A DNA stretch of 64,000 bases from Clostridiaceae bacterium. GTDB taxonomy: Bacteria > Bacillota > Clostridia > Lachnospirales > Lachnospiraceae. Position numbers and translations under genes: made by a program. The notes beneath the pieces were generated by a model. That model saw only the letters and a program-made list of their open reading frames with translations. It ran no database searches and was not told where the DNA came from. The number at the start of each line of letters is the position of its first letter. Position 1 is the stretch's first letter. Where the stretch lies: positions 62,001-126,000 of the forward strand of contig QXWR01000002.1 in the NCBI GenBank assembly GCA_009911065.1, read 5' to 3'. This document shows positions 52,527 through 63,003 of this stretch, one piece after another.

Positions 52527-52568
52527 TTACTATTATTATAGTATAAAGGAAAACTCCCCTTATTGCAA
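52527..52568 (-). promoter_or_regulatory. Rubrerythrin promoter with PerR-like box
   Basis: TTGCAA (52568-52563) and TATACT (52545-52540) on the minus strand are 17 bases apart. CTATAATAATAGTAA at 52541-52527 matches 11 of the 14 fixed positions of the PerR box (TTATAATnATTATAA) and touches the -10 box, a repressor position. Peroxide induction is inferred. Confidence 0.65.
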
Positions 52569-52606
52569 GGGGAATTTCCATATTCTTCCATTTACTAATC
52601 CTCTTT

Positions 52607-53482
52607 TTATTGTTCCTTTTTCTCCTGACATTTTAATTTTCTTTTGTTGGAATGTTTTCCTTTTGCATCGAACTTCGTCTTCTGACGGAAAGTCTCCGTC
52701 TCTGGCAGAAGTGTGGCCATGACCAACTCAGGCGGATTGTTCACCCGCATCAAAAAATGATTTCCAAGCCCTCGGCTGACAATCAAATGTCTTCCTTTTT
52801 CCTGAAAATATCCTCCGTCATATTTGGGGAACAACGTGACGTCCGGGGATAAAAGTCCTCCCATGCCGGGAATCTGAATCACACCCCCGTGAATATGGCC
52901 GGAAAAAGTCAAATCTGCTCCCCAGTCCCGATAGACCGGATAATAGAGAGGATTGTGGGCAAGCAAAACAGAAAAGCAGGAAGAATCTGCCTTTCCAAGC
53001 AGCTTTCGGATATGTTCGCCAGTAAAATCAACGCCTCTCATCCAGTTGGTAAACCGATCTTTATAATAGATCATAGGCATAACCAGACCATAAATCTTAA
53101 TAAATGCACCGCCGCGGGAAATGGTATGCCACTGATTGTCTGTCACAATCACTCCAAGGCTTTTCAACTGCTTTGTCAGCTTTTCCACCGCTATATTTCC
53201 CAGGCTCTGCTCGTGATTACCTAAAACCCAGTAGACCGGGCAGATACAAACCAAACTGCGGCTAAGCCTTAACAGCCGGGAGAGAGAATGAGGGGAAGTA
53301 TCTGCCATATCGCCAGTCATCACAATGATATGGGGATTCTTCTCCTTTATTTTTTCTATCAGAAATTTATTGTTTCTGCCGTAAAGCATTCCATGGAGAT
53401 CGGAAAGCTGAGCAATCCGAAACCCGGCAAATTCCTCTGGAATCTGCCGGGAATAAATCTTATAATCAATCGTTTGGAACAA
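52607..53482 (-). CDS. Calcineurin-like metallophosphoesterase (YkuE/YaeI type)
   Basis: 291 residues. Metallophosphoesterase motifs in order: [34 protein letters not shown] and [13 protein letters not shown], which hold the two-metal site. A segment with [15 protein letters not shown] sequence ([12 protein letters not shown]) is typical of this subgroup. It has no clear N-terminal signal. The Lys-rich C-terminus ([17 protein letters not shown]) may bind nucleic acid or membrane. The substrate is unknown. Confidence 0.88.
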   Translation of the reverse strand: MFQTIDYKIYSRQIPEEFAGFRIAQLSDLHGMLYGRNNKFLIEKIKEKNPHIIVMTGDMADTSPHSLSRLLRLSRSLVCICPVYWVLGNHEQSLGNIAVEKLTKQLKSLGVIVTDNQWHTISRGGAFIKIYGLVMPMIYYKDRFTNWMRGVDFTGEHIRKLLGKADSSCFSVLLAHNPLYYPVYRDWGADLTFSGHIHGGVIQIPGMGGLLSPDVTLFPKYDGGYFQEKGRHLIVSRGLGNHFLMRVNNPPELVMATLLPETETFRQKTKFDAKGKHSNKRKLKCQEKKEQ

Positions 53483-53590
53483 ATGTCATCCTTTCTGAAC
53501 CGGATGTCCAGTTCTCTTTCTTTATTCACAACCGTTCAGGGAGGCTTTTTCCTTCCTCACAATCCCATAGGGAGGAAAAGCATGGCATCC

Positions 53591-54817
53591 TTATTCTGCA
53601 GTCACCTTCACAAAATTTTTCTTTCCCCGCTTTACAATCTTTCCCTCTCCGGCAAAGTCTTCCTTTGTGTAGGATGCCTTAATATCTTTGATCGGATTTC
53701 CATCTATGGACACACCGCCCTGTTCCACATTCCTTCGGGCCTCTGACCGGGAGGATGCCAGACCGGACTTTTGCATCACTGCTAAAATATCAATCTTTCC
53801 GTCTGTAAAGTCTTCTTCCTTTAAACAGTAGGAAGGCATGTTTTCCAGGCTTCCCTGTCCTCCAAACAAAGCTTTTGCCGCTGTCTGAGCCTTATCTGCT
53901 TCCTCTTTACCGTGAACCAGCTTGGTCAGCTCCCAGGCAAGAATTTCTTTTGCTGTATTTAACTGGCTTCCCTCCCACTTATCCATCTCATTGATCTCTT
54001 CAATCGGCAGGAAGGTCAGCATCCGCAGACATTTTAGAACATCTGCATCACTTACATTTCTCCAGTATTGGTAAAAATCATAGGGGGAGGTCTTTTCCGG
54101 GTCCAGCCATACTGCGCCGGACTGAGTCTTGCCCATCTTCTTGCCCTCGGAATTTAAGAGAAGGGTAATGGTCATGGCATGGGCGTCCTTGCCTAACTTC
54201 CGGCGTATCAACTCGGTTCCGCCTAACATATTGCTCCACTGATCATCGCCGCCAAACTGCATATTACAGCCGTAATTCTGAAACAACATGTAGAAATCGT
54301 AACTTTGCATGATCATGTAGTTAAATTCCAGGAAGCTTAATCCCTTTTCCATTCTCTGCTTATAACACTCAGCCCGAAGCATGTTATTGACAGAAAAACA
54401 TGCCCCAACCTCCCGTAAAAGCTCTACGTAGTTAAGCTTTAAAAGCCAGTCTGCATTGTTTACCATCAAAGCCTTTCCTTCGGAAAAGTCAATAAAACGG
54501 CTCATCTGTTTTTTAAAGCATTCGCAGTTATGGGCAATTCTCTCTTCGGTCATCATCTGACGCATATCAGTCCGGCCAGAGGGGTCCCCTACCATGCCGG
54601 TTCCTCCGCCAATTAATGCGATGGGCTTGTTTCCTGCCATCTGAAGCCGCTTCATCAGACAAAGAGCCATAAAATGTCCCACATGGAGGCTGTCTGCCGT
54701 TGGGTCAAAGCCAATATAGAATGTGGCCTTCCCGGCATTTACCATTTTCTTTATTTCTTCTTCGTTTGTCACCTGGGCAATCAGCCCTCTGGCTACCAGT
54801 TCTTCATAGCAATTCAT
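53591..54817 (-). CDS. tyrS: Tyrosyl-tRNA synthetase
   Basis: 408 residues. Class I marks: GFDPTADSLHVGHFMALCLMK (HIGH equivalent HVGH), GGGTGMVGDPSGR, GGDDQWSNMLGGTELIRR and the KMSKS equivalent KMGKT. The C-terminal S4-like RNA-binding domain covers about 340-408 (SRSEARRNVEQGGVSIDG). A TATACT box lies at 54911-54906 on the minus strand. I searched the roughly 220-base leader for the T-box core and did not find it. Confidence 0.97.
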   Translation of the reverse strand: MNCYEELVARGLIAQVTNEEEIKKMVNAGKATFYIGFDPTADSLHVGHFMALCLMKRLQMAGNKPIALIGGGTGMVGDPSGRTDMRQMMTEERIAHNCECFKKQMSRFIDFSEGKALMVNNADWLLKLNYVELLREVGACFSVNNMLRAECYKQRMEKGLSFLEFNYMIMQSYDFYMLFQNYGCNMQFGGDDQWSNMLGGTELIRRKLGKDAHAMTITLLLNSEGKKMGKTQSGAVWLDPEKTSPYDFYQYWRNVSDADVLKCLRMLTFLPIEEINEMDKWEGSQLNTAKEILAWELTKLVHGKEEADKAQTAAKALFGGQGSLENMPSYCLKEEDFTDGKIDILAVMQKSGLASSRSEARRNVEQGGVSIDGNPIKDIKASYTKEDFAGEGKIVKRGKKNFVKVTAE

Positions 54818-55036
54818 AATTTTGTCTCCTTTTTATTCATCCGAATGCCCTATAAAGCCAATGCCTTTACAAGCAATCATAGCTATACTTCCATTTTTAT
54901 ACAATAGTATATCATATTTTCACAGCTTTTAAAAGAAATTTATAACTTTAACAAAAAGCACAACGGTTTCCAAGCAATTGAAACAATCACAGCCCTTGGC
55001 TCATTCCTTGGGGAAATAAAGTAAGTTACAGGATTT

Positions 55037-56027
55037 TCAATTGCTCTGAAATTCTTCTATACAGCTTAAAAACCTTTCCCCATATTTCTCAAACTTAAAT
55101 TCTCCCACACCAGATACCTTCAACATCTCCTGCTTTGTCTTTGGTTTTACGATGCACATATGGGTCAATGTCTTATCGGAAAACACAATGTAGGGAGGCA
55201 CTTTTTCTTCTTTGGCTATCTCGGTCCGGAGATTTCTTAATTTTTTAAATAAATTTTCGTCGCTCTTTGTAAACTGCTCTTTGCCTAAGCTGCCTGCCTT
55301 ATTTTTCTTACTCTTCGTTTCCACTTCTTTTGCTGGTTGGTCCGATTCTTTTGCTAATTTCATAAAAATCTGCTTATGATCGATTTCTTTTGATTTCACT
55401 CCTAACTTAACCACAGCATAATCATCATTGGTAACAAACAAATATTCTTCTAACTGTAAATAATTTAAAACCTGTCGGATTCTATATGTAGGAACTTTAC
55501 TTAATACAGCATAATAAGGATTTTCATTCATTTTATAGCTTTTTATCTTAGCTGTATTGGCTCCATGTACCGTATCAATAATTACAGTGGTTCCATACCT
55601 TTGCCTGCTGGTCTCCACGCAGCCAATCAATGCCCTTGCAGTGTCTGTTACATCCACTTGTTCAAATTGCGTTAAACAATTAGAACAATTTCCACAATAA
55701 TTACTTCCATACTCTCCAAAATACTTTAATATATAATCTCTTAAACACTCATTGGTAAAGCAATAGAATGTCATTTTCTTCAAGCGTTCCTTATCACGCT
55801 CTTTTACCATTGCTCTTGTCACTGCATCCAACTCAATATTATCTTGGTTATTATCAATGAATAATTGATTGGTAATTACATCTTTGCTGCTATAATATAA
55901 AATGCACTCTGCCGGTTCTCCATCTCTCCCAGCCCGCCCTGCTTCTTGGTAATAAGATTCTATATTCTTGGGCATACCATAATGTAATACAAACCTAACA
56001 TTACTTTTATCTATGCCCATCCCGATA
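55037..56027 (-). pseudogene. recQ: recQ helicase, C-terminal part only (split by mobile element)
   Basis: The open part (327 residues from an internal ATG at 56020) begins at [12 protein letters not shown], a RecQ helicase motif, and continues with [15 protein letters not shown] (motif VI), the zinc site ([17 protein letters not shown]), the RQC winged helix and a C-terminal HRDC-like domain. The ATPase lobe with Walker A and DEAH is missing: just upstream of GGGATGGGC the frame meets a TAG and recombinase-element DNA. The break is at about 56025-56030. The missing 5' half should lie beyond the right window edge. Confidence 0.92.
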
Positions 56028-57757
56028 GTCTATAACAAAAGCCACTATAAATTTTCCTATTATTAAAGGCTTGTAAACTATCTCTCACAAGCCTTATTAT
56101 AACGCATTTCTATGTATTCATCAAATATAAATATTCAATTTTATATCATGCCATCTTTCTTGTCTTACTCTATGATTTGACATTTTCTGATATGATACTG
56201 CCATTTCATAATCAATACACATCTCTGTCAGCTTTGTACATTTGACTGTTTCTTTTTTATCATGTTCCTGACTACTGAAAATTCTATAGTTTACTGTCTT
56301 TGTTTCTGTTCCTACCTCTCCAAAATTATCATTTCCCATACTCAAATAAATATCTATCTCATGAGGTGCTATATGTACCATTCGCCATATGATATTCTCT
56401 AATAGATTATGGTCTATTATTGGTTTTGAAAAATCAATCATTATCTCCAAAGCACTTCTAATTTTTGAAAATGTATAATTTAATTCATTTTCAGCCTTTT
56501 CACTTCCTTTTGATTCTTCTATCAACGAGTTAATTTTAATTAGTTCTGTATCACATTCTGATTTCTTTGCTTTATATTCTTCTTTGGATATTTCACCATC
56601 TGCTCTCATGTCTATTAAATTGTTTCTTCTTTTTTCTAATTTCTCCTTTCTCACTTGTAAACTTTTAATATCATTATAATTAGCTATACTTTTTACTTTG
56701 TAACATTCTTTAATAATACTAATTGCTTGTTCAACATCATCTTTACTTACCGTCCATATATTTTTAACTACATAATAAGCTATCATCTCCATTTTCCATG
56801 CCAATATACTTTCTAATGAACATGAGTTATCTAATATCATCCCATGCTTCTTTTGATATTCTGTTGAACCATGCTTATGCTGATTTGAACATGTATACAT
56901 AGTTACTGGATATTTACCTTTTAATCCATGTGTTCTTTTTGTTTTTCCCCAACTACATGCACAGGTAAATTTTCTTGTCCAAATATCTGTACTTCTTTTA
57001 ATTCCTTTATCTACATTCATCTTTGAGTGCCTTTCAGCTTTTAATCGCTGAACCTCATTAAACATATCTTCTGATATAATAGCTTCATGATTTCCTTCTA
57101 TGAGTTCTATTTTTTCCTTGTCATTTTTCACTCTAATTTGTGTTAAATAACCATCTGACACATATCTTAATTGCCTTTGCTTCCCTATATAAAATGGATT
57201 TGACAAAATATTACCTATTGTTATGTCCTGCCACCTGCTTAAACCAGTAGCAGTTTTATATCCATTACTTTCCAATAATGTTTTTATTACTCTAATACCG
57301 TTTCCTTCTACATACCAGTTGTATATTTTTTTAACTATTTCTGCTTGTTCCTCATTTATTACATATTGATTTCTTCCAACCCTATCATACCCTAAAATAT
57401 TACCTGATCCCCTTAATATCCCTTTATTTCTGGATATTCTTTGACCGGCTTTTACATTTTCACTAATCTTTCTACTCTCTTCTTGTGCTAACGTTGCCAT
57501 GATAGAAAGACGTAATTCACCATCTTTATCTTCCAATGTATTAATATTATCAGAAACCAAATAAACTCCAATTCCTGCTTCTGCCAGTCTTCTTGTCCAC
57601 GATAATGTATCTACAGTATTTCTTGCAAATCTCTTAGTTTCTCTTGTTACAATCAATTCAAATTTATGATTTTCTATACCATCTTCCATCATTCTTAGAA
57701 AGCTTTTACGTTTTCGATCACTTGTACCACTAATTCCTTCATCACCTTGTGTCAAGA
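56028..57757 (-). mobile_element. Inner end of an AT-rich serine-recombinase element inserted in recQ
   Basis: The segment between the recQ break and 57757 is markedly AT-rich and holds only a recombinase gene whose 3' end points to recQ. This is the usual layout of a large-serine-recombinase element at its attachment site. The other end is cut by the triple-recombinase element at 57757. Confidence 0.75.
56121..57755 (-). pseudogene. Large serine recombinase lacking its N-terminal catalytic segment
   Basis: 544 residues remain in frame from a TTG. The text begins at DEGISGT, which in intact relatives follows about 50-60 residues with the nucleophile motif YxRVS. The rest is complete: ARNTVDTLSW, the resolvase core end, the recombinase domain (about 130-230), a zinc ribbon with TCACSWGK and YTCSNQHKHG, and a C-terminal coiled coil (about 345-410). 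The loss of the catalytic serine should make it inactive unless the 5' part is rejoined by excision of the element at 57757. Confidence 0.88.
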
Positions 57758-57798
57758 GCAGGACTTAAAAAATTTTATTTTTCTTCTGAAAAAGCAAA

Positions 57799-57832
57799 CA
57801 AGGGCATCCCCGCATTACCAGGGACACCCTTG
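57799..57832 (-). terminator. Terminator at the element end
   Basis: On the minus strand CAAGGG with TCCC pairs with GGGGA and CCCTTG (57832-57799), followed by TTTGCTTTTT. It closes the recombinase operon just after the last stop and 40 bases from the element boundary. Confidence 0.82.
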
Positions 57833-57836
57833 CACC

Positions 57837-59417
57837 TTACTCTTCTATTCCATTTTCAAACCTCCACTGGATATGTATGGACTTATCATCATACACATAA
57901 ATACAATCTATAAAAGCCTCCACCATCTCCCGCGTCAGTTCCTCCATGCCCAGGTAGTTCTCCAATGTCTGCTGTTCCATCTGGCCGGACGATACAAGAT
58001 GCTCCAGTTTCGCCAGCTCTTCCTCCAGCCGTTCCTGGTCCGCCTGCGCTTCTACCTGCCTGTGGGAAAGATCTGCCTGCCTGCTCTTAAAAGTCTCCCG
58101 GCTGATTTCTTCGTCCGCCAGCTGCTCATAAAGCCTTGCTTTCCGCTCCTGGAATTCTTTCTCGCTGCCCTGCAGGGCAGCCAGCTGTTTTCGCAGAACC
58201 GGTATCCGCCCGCTGTCCTCTGCCTTTTTCTTCAGTTCCTGTCTGTCAAGAAGGGCTTCCATATAAACCTTCACCGCTGCAAACACCGCCTCTGCAAGTT
58301 CGGATTCCTTCAAATGTCCTTTCATGCACCGGCAGTCCTCCGCCCGGCGTCTGGTGGTGCAATAGTATCTGGGTGTGGGAGTCTTAACTCTGTGAAGGGC
58401 ATACTGGCAGTCTGCACAGCGGATCTTCCCGCTGAACAGATAGGTTGTGAAAGAAACCCGTTTCCGCCCTTCCTGCTCCCTCAAAATTTTCTGGGCTGCC
58501 ATAAATTCTTCCCTGGAAAGGATAGCCTCATGGCAGTCCTCCACGATGACCCATTCCTCCCGGCTGCTTTTCTTTGTCCGGTAATCCCCAACCACCGGAC
58601 GGTAATGCTTTCCGTAGACATTCTTCCCCAGATACCTTTCGTCACGCAGGATGTTCACCACAATGCTTCCGTCCCACACTTTATTGTCCCCAACGCCAAC
58701 CCACCATTTATGAAACTCCCCGTGCCTGTTTTTCAGCTGGCTTGGCGTGGGTATCCTTTCCCGGTTCAGCACCCGCAGGATCTGCATGACGCTCATGCCC
58801 TCCCCTGCCATCCGGAAAATCCTCCGCACAATGGCGGCGCCCTCCGGCTCTACCACCAGCTGGTTCCTGTTTTCCGGTGCCTTCTGATAGCCGATGGGGG
58901 CAAAGGGACTCATAAACTTTCCGCTCTGGGCCTTCGTCCGTTTTCCGCTCCTGACTTTTACAGATAAATCCTGGCTGTAATAACCATAGATTACATTGCG
59001 GAAAGCAATCTCAACCCCGCTGGTAGCCCCGTTGCATTTTGCGCTGTCATAATTGTCATTGATGGAGATAAAGCGGATTCCCATAAAGGGAAAAATCTGG
59101 TCAACATAATCACTCACCGTCAGATAGTCCCTGCCGAACCTGGAAAAATCCTTGACAAGGATGCATCCTACCTGTCCCTTCTTCGCCATATTTAACAGCT
59201 TCTCCATCCCCGGACGTTCCATACTGGTTCCGGAATAGCCATCGTCACACAGCTCCATGACCTGGTATCTGCCCAGTTCCGGGGTGTCCTCCACATATCT
59301 TCTTAACAGTTCCCTCTGGTTGACAATGCTGTTGCTCTCGTCCTTATCCTCCCCATTATGATCCATATCCTCAACGGAAATACGCAGATACAAGATAAGG
59401 AGGCTGTACCCGCTCAT
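57837..59417 (-). CDS. Large serine recombinase, third gene of the triad
   Basis: 526 residues. Catalytic serine in LYLRISVED (Ser14), resolvase core with DDGYSGTSMERPG and VKDFSRFGRDYLTV, recombinase domain (about 165-280), zinc ribbon IRCADCQYAL, and a long coiled coil (about 390-490). The start overlaps the stop of the middle gene by four bases. It probably acts with its two neighbours in integration and excision. Confidence 0.95.
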   Translation of the reverse strand: MSGYSLLILYLRISVEDMDHNGEDKDESNSIVNQRELLRRYVEDTPELGRYQVMELCDDGYSGTSMERPGMEKLLNMAKKGQVGCILVKDFSRFGRDYLTVSDYVDQIFPFMGIRFISINDNYDSAKCNGATSGVEIAFRNVIYGYYSQDLSVKVRSGKRTKAQSGKFMSPFAPIGYQKAPENRNQLVVEPEGAAIVRRIFRMAGEGMSVMQILRVLNRERIPTPSQLKNRHGEFHKWWVGVGDNKVWDGSIVVNILRDERYLGKNVYGKHYRPVVGDYRTKKSSREEWVIVEDCHEAILSREEFMAAQKILREQEGRKRVSFTTYLFSGKIRCADCQYALHRVKTPTPRYYCTTRRRAEDCRCMKGHLKESELAEAVFAAVKVYMEALLDRQELKKKAEDSGRIPVLRKQLAALQGSEKEFQERKARLYEQLADEEISRETFKSRQADLSHRQVEAQADQERLEEELAKLEHLVSSGQMEQQTLENYLGMEELTREMVEAFIDCIYVYDDKSIHIQWRFENGIEE

Positions 59418-61153
59418 GCCGTTTCCTCCTGCTTTCCGGACAGCGTTTCCTCTAACTGCCGGAAGGCATCGGAAAAGCGGAACTCAATTTTTACAGCAGT
59501 GCTGCTGTAAATGATAATCTTTTCAATCAAAGCCGCTGCCATTTCCCGTGTCAGCCCGGTCTGCCCCCGAAACCGGAGCATGGTTTTCAGCCAGGGGTTT
59601 TCTGATGGTTCTTCCTCATGGATGGACTGGCAGGAGCGTTTCAGTTCCGACAGCCTCTCCTGCAGGGCCGCCTCTTTCTCTTTGTACCGGTTCTGGGCAT
59701 AGATATAATCCCTCTCGCTCATCAGGCGGTCTGCGTAATCGTCATACAGGCTTTCCCTGTGCCTTTTTGTCCTCCTTAGTTCTGACTCTGCCTCGCTGAT
59801 CTGTATTTCCAGCCGCCCCCGTTCCTGCCGGGCAGGGCTTTCAAAACGCAGCGAAGCTGCCTTCCTTTCCATTTCTTCCGCAAGGCTTACCTGTATGTTC
59901 ACAGCCTCGGATACCGTATCCAGAAGTTCCAGTTCCCGGATCGTTCCAAACCCGCATAAATCCTGATTGCCTGCATGGATGGGGCAGATATAATTGTACC
60001 AGATATGAAGCTGCGGTTTCTTCCGTTTGTTCTCCCGTATATTTTTATACCGCACCAGCTTTGTCCCGCAGTCACCGCAGTATACAAGCCCTTTTAAGAG
60101 GTTCTCGGTATTCTCCACGCCGGAAAACCGCTCCTGTTTCTGCCAGTATTCCTGCTTTTTCAGGCTGTTCAGCTTCTGCACTTCATCAAAGGTTTTCTGG
60201 TCTATGACAGCCTCGTGGGTGTTCCTGACAATGAACCACTCTTCCCGTGGAAGGAATTTCTGCTTCTGCCCCTGGAACAGGGATTCCCGTTTCCTGCCCT
60301 GCACCATATGGCCCAGATAGACCTCGTTGGCAAGGATCTGTTTCACCGTCTCTATCCGCCATGGGCTGTCTGCAAACCTCCTGTCCTTCACAATCCCCTG
60401 CATATACCGGTACTGACCGGGAGACGGGATGCCCTGTTCTGTCAGCCTCCGCGCGATTTTCTGGTAGCTGGTTCCCACCAGCCTCCAGGCGAAAATGTCA
60501 CGCACTACCGGCGCAGTATTTGGGTCAACCACAATTTTGTGCTTATCCTCTTTGGACTTTATGTACCCGTAGGCCGCCCATGTGCCGATAAACTCGCCCC
60601 GCATCTGCTTTCCGCGCAGGGCCGGGCTGATCTTTGCGGAGATGTCACGGGCATATACGTCATTTACAAGGTTTTTCAGGTGGAGGGAAAGCCCGTCCGC
60701 CGATGCCGGGTCCGCACTGTCATAGCCGTCATTTACCGCTATGAAACGGACGCCCAGAAAGGGAAATACCTTTTCCAGATATTCGCCTGCCTCAATATAA
60801 TTCCTCCCAAACCGGGACAGATCCTTGACAACGATGCAGTCTATCCGTCCTGCCCGGACATCCTCCATCAGCCGCTCAAATCCATCCCTTTTAAAGTCTA
60901 CGCCTGTTTCCCCGTTGTCTACATAGACGTCAAAAATAGAGAAACAGGGCTTTCCTTCAAGGAACTGGCGCAGCAGCGCTTCCTGGGTCTCCACGATATC
61001 GCTGTCCTTTTTTCCACTGTCAAGGACTGACAGCCGGACATAGAGCGCCGTCTGGCAGACCTTTTCCATGGCGGTCTGCAGGCCGGTTCCTTTCCGGGGT
61101 TTTCCCATCCCGCCCGAAAGCCTTTTGTGCTGTTTCCTGCTTGTTCTTGCCAT
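59414..61153 (-). CDS. Large serine recombinase, second gene of the triad
   Basis: 579 residues. A basic N-terminal extension of about 35 residues (MARTSRKQHKRLSGG) precedes LYVRLSVLD (Ser42). Core motifs DNGETGVDFKRDG and VKDLSRFGRNYIEAG, recombinase domain, zinc ribbon VYCGDCGTKLV with ICPIHAG, coiled coil near 440-510. The start follows the first recombinase stop by one base. The N-terminal extension is not found on its two paralogues. Confidence 0.95.
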   Translation of the reverse strand: MARTSRKQHKRLSGGMGKPRKGTGLQTAMEKVCQTALYVRLSVLDSGKKDSDIVETQEALLRQFLEGKPCFSIFDVYVDNGETGVDFKRDGFERLMEDVRAGRIDCIVVKDLSRFGRNYIEAGEYLEKVFPFLGVRFIAVNDGYDSADPASADGLSLHLKNLVNDVYARDISAKISPALRGKQMRGEFIGTWAAYGYIKSKEDKHKIVVDPNTAPVVRDIFAWRLVGTSYQKIARRLTEQGIPSPGQYRYMQGIVKDRRFADSPWRIETVKQILANEVYLGHMVQGRKRESLFQGQKQKFLPREEWFIVRNTHEAVIDQKTFDEVQKLNSLKKQEYWQKQERFSGVENTENLLKGLVYCGDCGTKLVRYKNIRENKRKKPQLHIWYNYICPIHAGNQDLCGFGTIRELELLDTVSEAVNIQVSLAEEMERKAASLRFESPARQERGRLEIQISEAESELRRTKRHRESLYDDYADRLMSERDYIYAQNRYKEKEAALQERLSELKRSCQSIHEEEPSENPWLKTMLRFRGQTGLTREMAAALIEKIIIYSSTAVKIEFRFSDAFRQLEETLSGKQEETA

Positions 61154-61154
61154 C

Positions 61155-62831
61155 CTACAGCACCTCCCTTCGGAGTGCTGTTATGCCCCGGAACGCTGCT
61201 TCTTCCTGAACTGCTGTATTTCCTGCCAATATCCTGGCACTGTCATACTCCATCTGGAACCGGAAGAGGATATGTATCCGTTTCCCCTCATAGACTTCGA
61301 TCCGCTCAATGAGCGCCACTGCCAGCTTCCGTGTCAGCTCCCGGATATTCCGGTATTCTTTAAAATGCTCAATCCATTCCTGTTCTCCGGTATTCCCGTT
61401 TACAAGGTTCTCGATCTCCGTTTCCAGAGCCTGCACAGTCTTTTCTGCTTCGCTGATCTTGGCGTCGTATCGTTTTCCAAAGGCGATATAATCCTCACGG
61501 GACAGGATGCCGTCTGCATAGTCCTCATGGAGCTTCATCTTATACCGCCGGTATTTTTCCACTTCCTGCTGTTTTGCCTGTACCCTGCCGTCCGCCTTTT
61601 TCACTGCCCGCGCAGTATAAGGCAGCCGGGCAATCTGCCCCAAGGTGTCCTCAATATCCAGAACAGAGGCGATATGCTCCTGCAGGGCCCCAAGGACTGC
61701 CTGCTCCAGAGCCTTGTCACGGATACTGTGGCTGCTCCTGCACCCTTCCCGGTTCTTATGGCCGGAACAGACATAGTAAATATAGGGTTTATCCGCACGG
61801 GAGTTGTTCTTGCGGATCATACTGCTCCCACAGTCCCCGCAATAAACCAGGCCGGAAAGGGGAAACACCGTATCCCGGCTTGGGGCTGTGCGGGTATCCG
61901 ACATGAGCAGCGCCGCCACGCTTTCAAAGGTCTCGCGGCTGACAATCGGCTCATGGCTGTCCGGCACCCTCACCCACTTTTCCTCCGGCACGTCAAACAG
62001 TTTCTTTACTTTATAATTGGGCGTGCTGCGCTTCCCCTGCACCAGTGTGCCCATATAGACGGGGTTTTTCAGGATGCGGAACACTGCCACTGCCGTCCAG
62101 CTTGCCCGGTCATTCTTTTTAAAGGCACTGGCGTACCGGCTGCCCTGGGCCTGTTTATATTCCATGGGGGAAAGGATATCCTCCCCGTTGAGCCAGTCTG
62201 CAATGGCCTGTGCGGAATATCCCTCCAGTTTCTTTTTGAATATCTCCCTCACAACGGCAGCCGGTTCCTCGTCTATCACCAGATGGTTCTTGTTTTCTTC
62301 GTCCTTCTGATAACCGTATACCGCAAAGGGCGCGATGCACTGGCCTTTCTTCCGCTTGATATCCAGATGGCTGCGGATCTTGATGGAAATATCCCTGCAG
62401 TACGCATCGTTCATCAGGTTTTTCACCGGCACGATCAGGTTGTCGGAAGAAGTCCTGGGCCTTGCGCTGTCATAATCATCGTTCACCGAAATGAACCGCA
62501 CCCCCATGAACGGGAATATCTTTTCAATATATTTTCCTGTTTCAATAAAATTCCTTCCCAGACGGGAGAAGTCTTTCACAATGATACAGTTGATCTCCCC
62601 CGCTTTCACTGCCTCCATCATCTGTATGAATCCCGGACGGTCATAGTTGACCCCGGAATACCCGTCATCTGTCCTCACCTCATGGAGCCGTATCTCCGGG
62701 TGGGAGGAAAGATAATCCATCAGCAGCTCCCGCTGATTGGCAATGCTGTCGCTTTCCGCCTTGTCCCCGTCCTCATGGGACAGGCGCAGATATAGATCGG
62801 CATCATATTCTGCCTGTTTTTTTGCTTCCAT
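61155..62831 (-). CDS. Large serine recombinase, first gene of the triad
   Basis: 558 residues. Nucleophile motif LYLRLSHEDG (Ser18), TDDGYSGVNYDRPGF, VKDFSRLGRNFIETG, recombinase domain with AVYGYQKDEENKNHLVID, zinc ribbon VYCGDCGSSMI and YVCSGHKNREGC, coiled coil about 425-480. The three genes are divergent in sequence, so they are not a recent duplication. The spacer upstream (62832-63003) holds no gene that I can see. Confidence 0.95.
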   Translation of the reverse strand: MEAKKQAEYDADLYLRLSHEDGDKAESDSIANQRELLMDYLSSHPEIRLHEVRTDDGYSGVNYDRPGFIQMMEAVKAGEINCIIVKDFSRLGRNFIETGKYIEKIFPFMGVRFISVNDDYDSARPRTSSDNLIVPVKNLMNDAYCRDISIKIRSHLDIKRKKGQCIAPFAVYGYQKDEENKNHLVIDEEPAAVVREIFKKKLEGYSAQAIADWLNGEDILSPMEYKQAQGSRYASAFKKNDRASWTAVAVFRILKNPVYMGTLVQGKRSTPNYKVKKLFDVPEEKWVRVPDSHEPIVSRETFESVAALLMSDTRTAPSRDTVFPLSGLVYCGDCGSSMIRKNNSRADKPYIYYVCSGHKNREGCRSSHSIRDKALEQAVLGALQEHIASVLDIEDTLGQIARLPYTARAVKKADGRVQAKQQEVEKYRRYKMKLHEDYADGILSREDYIAFGKRYDAKISEAEKTVQALETEIENLVNGNTGEQEWIEHFKEYRNIRELTRKLAVALIERIEVYEGKRIHILFRFQMEYDSARILAGNTAVQEEAAFRGITALRREVL

Positions 62832-63003
62832 ATGATAAACTCCTGCTCGATTGGATTTCAGGAAACCCGTCAGGAGCCTTACCGAAAGTCCGTGCCACAG
62901 GGTTTACCCGCCCCTGTGTCCTGGATTCAAGCTTACCATAAAGCCGCCTGCGCGTCCAGGCAGATTTCCGGAACATCCACAAAAATATGGTTTCCTGTTT
63001 CTC

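Noticed and set aside
54818..55036. Possible T-box riboswitch upstream of tyrS
   Set aside because: tyrS in Firmicutes often has one, but I found no T-box core (AGGGTGGNACC) or specifier structure in this leader.
55037..56020. Treating the 327-residue RecQ as a complete short protein
   Set aside because: It begins inside a helicase motif, has no ATPase lobe, no ribosome site, and element DNA lies just upstream.
56121..57755. Treating the 544-residue recombinase as an intact gene
   Set aside because: It starts at DEGISGT from a TTG directly at a composition boundary and lacks the catalytic serine motif, so truncation is far more likely.
60215..61030. 271-residue plus-strand frame in the recombinase region, and the similar 575-residue frame at 61068-62795
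   Set aside because: Both are antisense to serine recombinases with intact motifs; long shadow frames are common in this GC-richer DNA.
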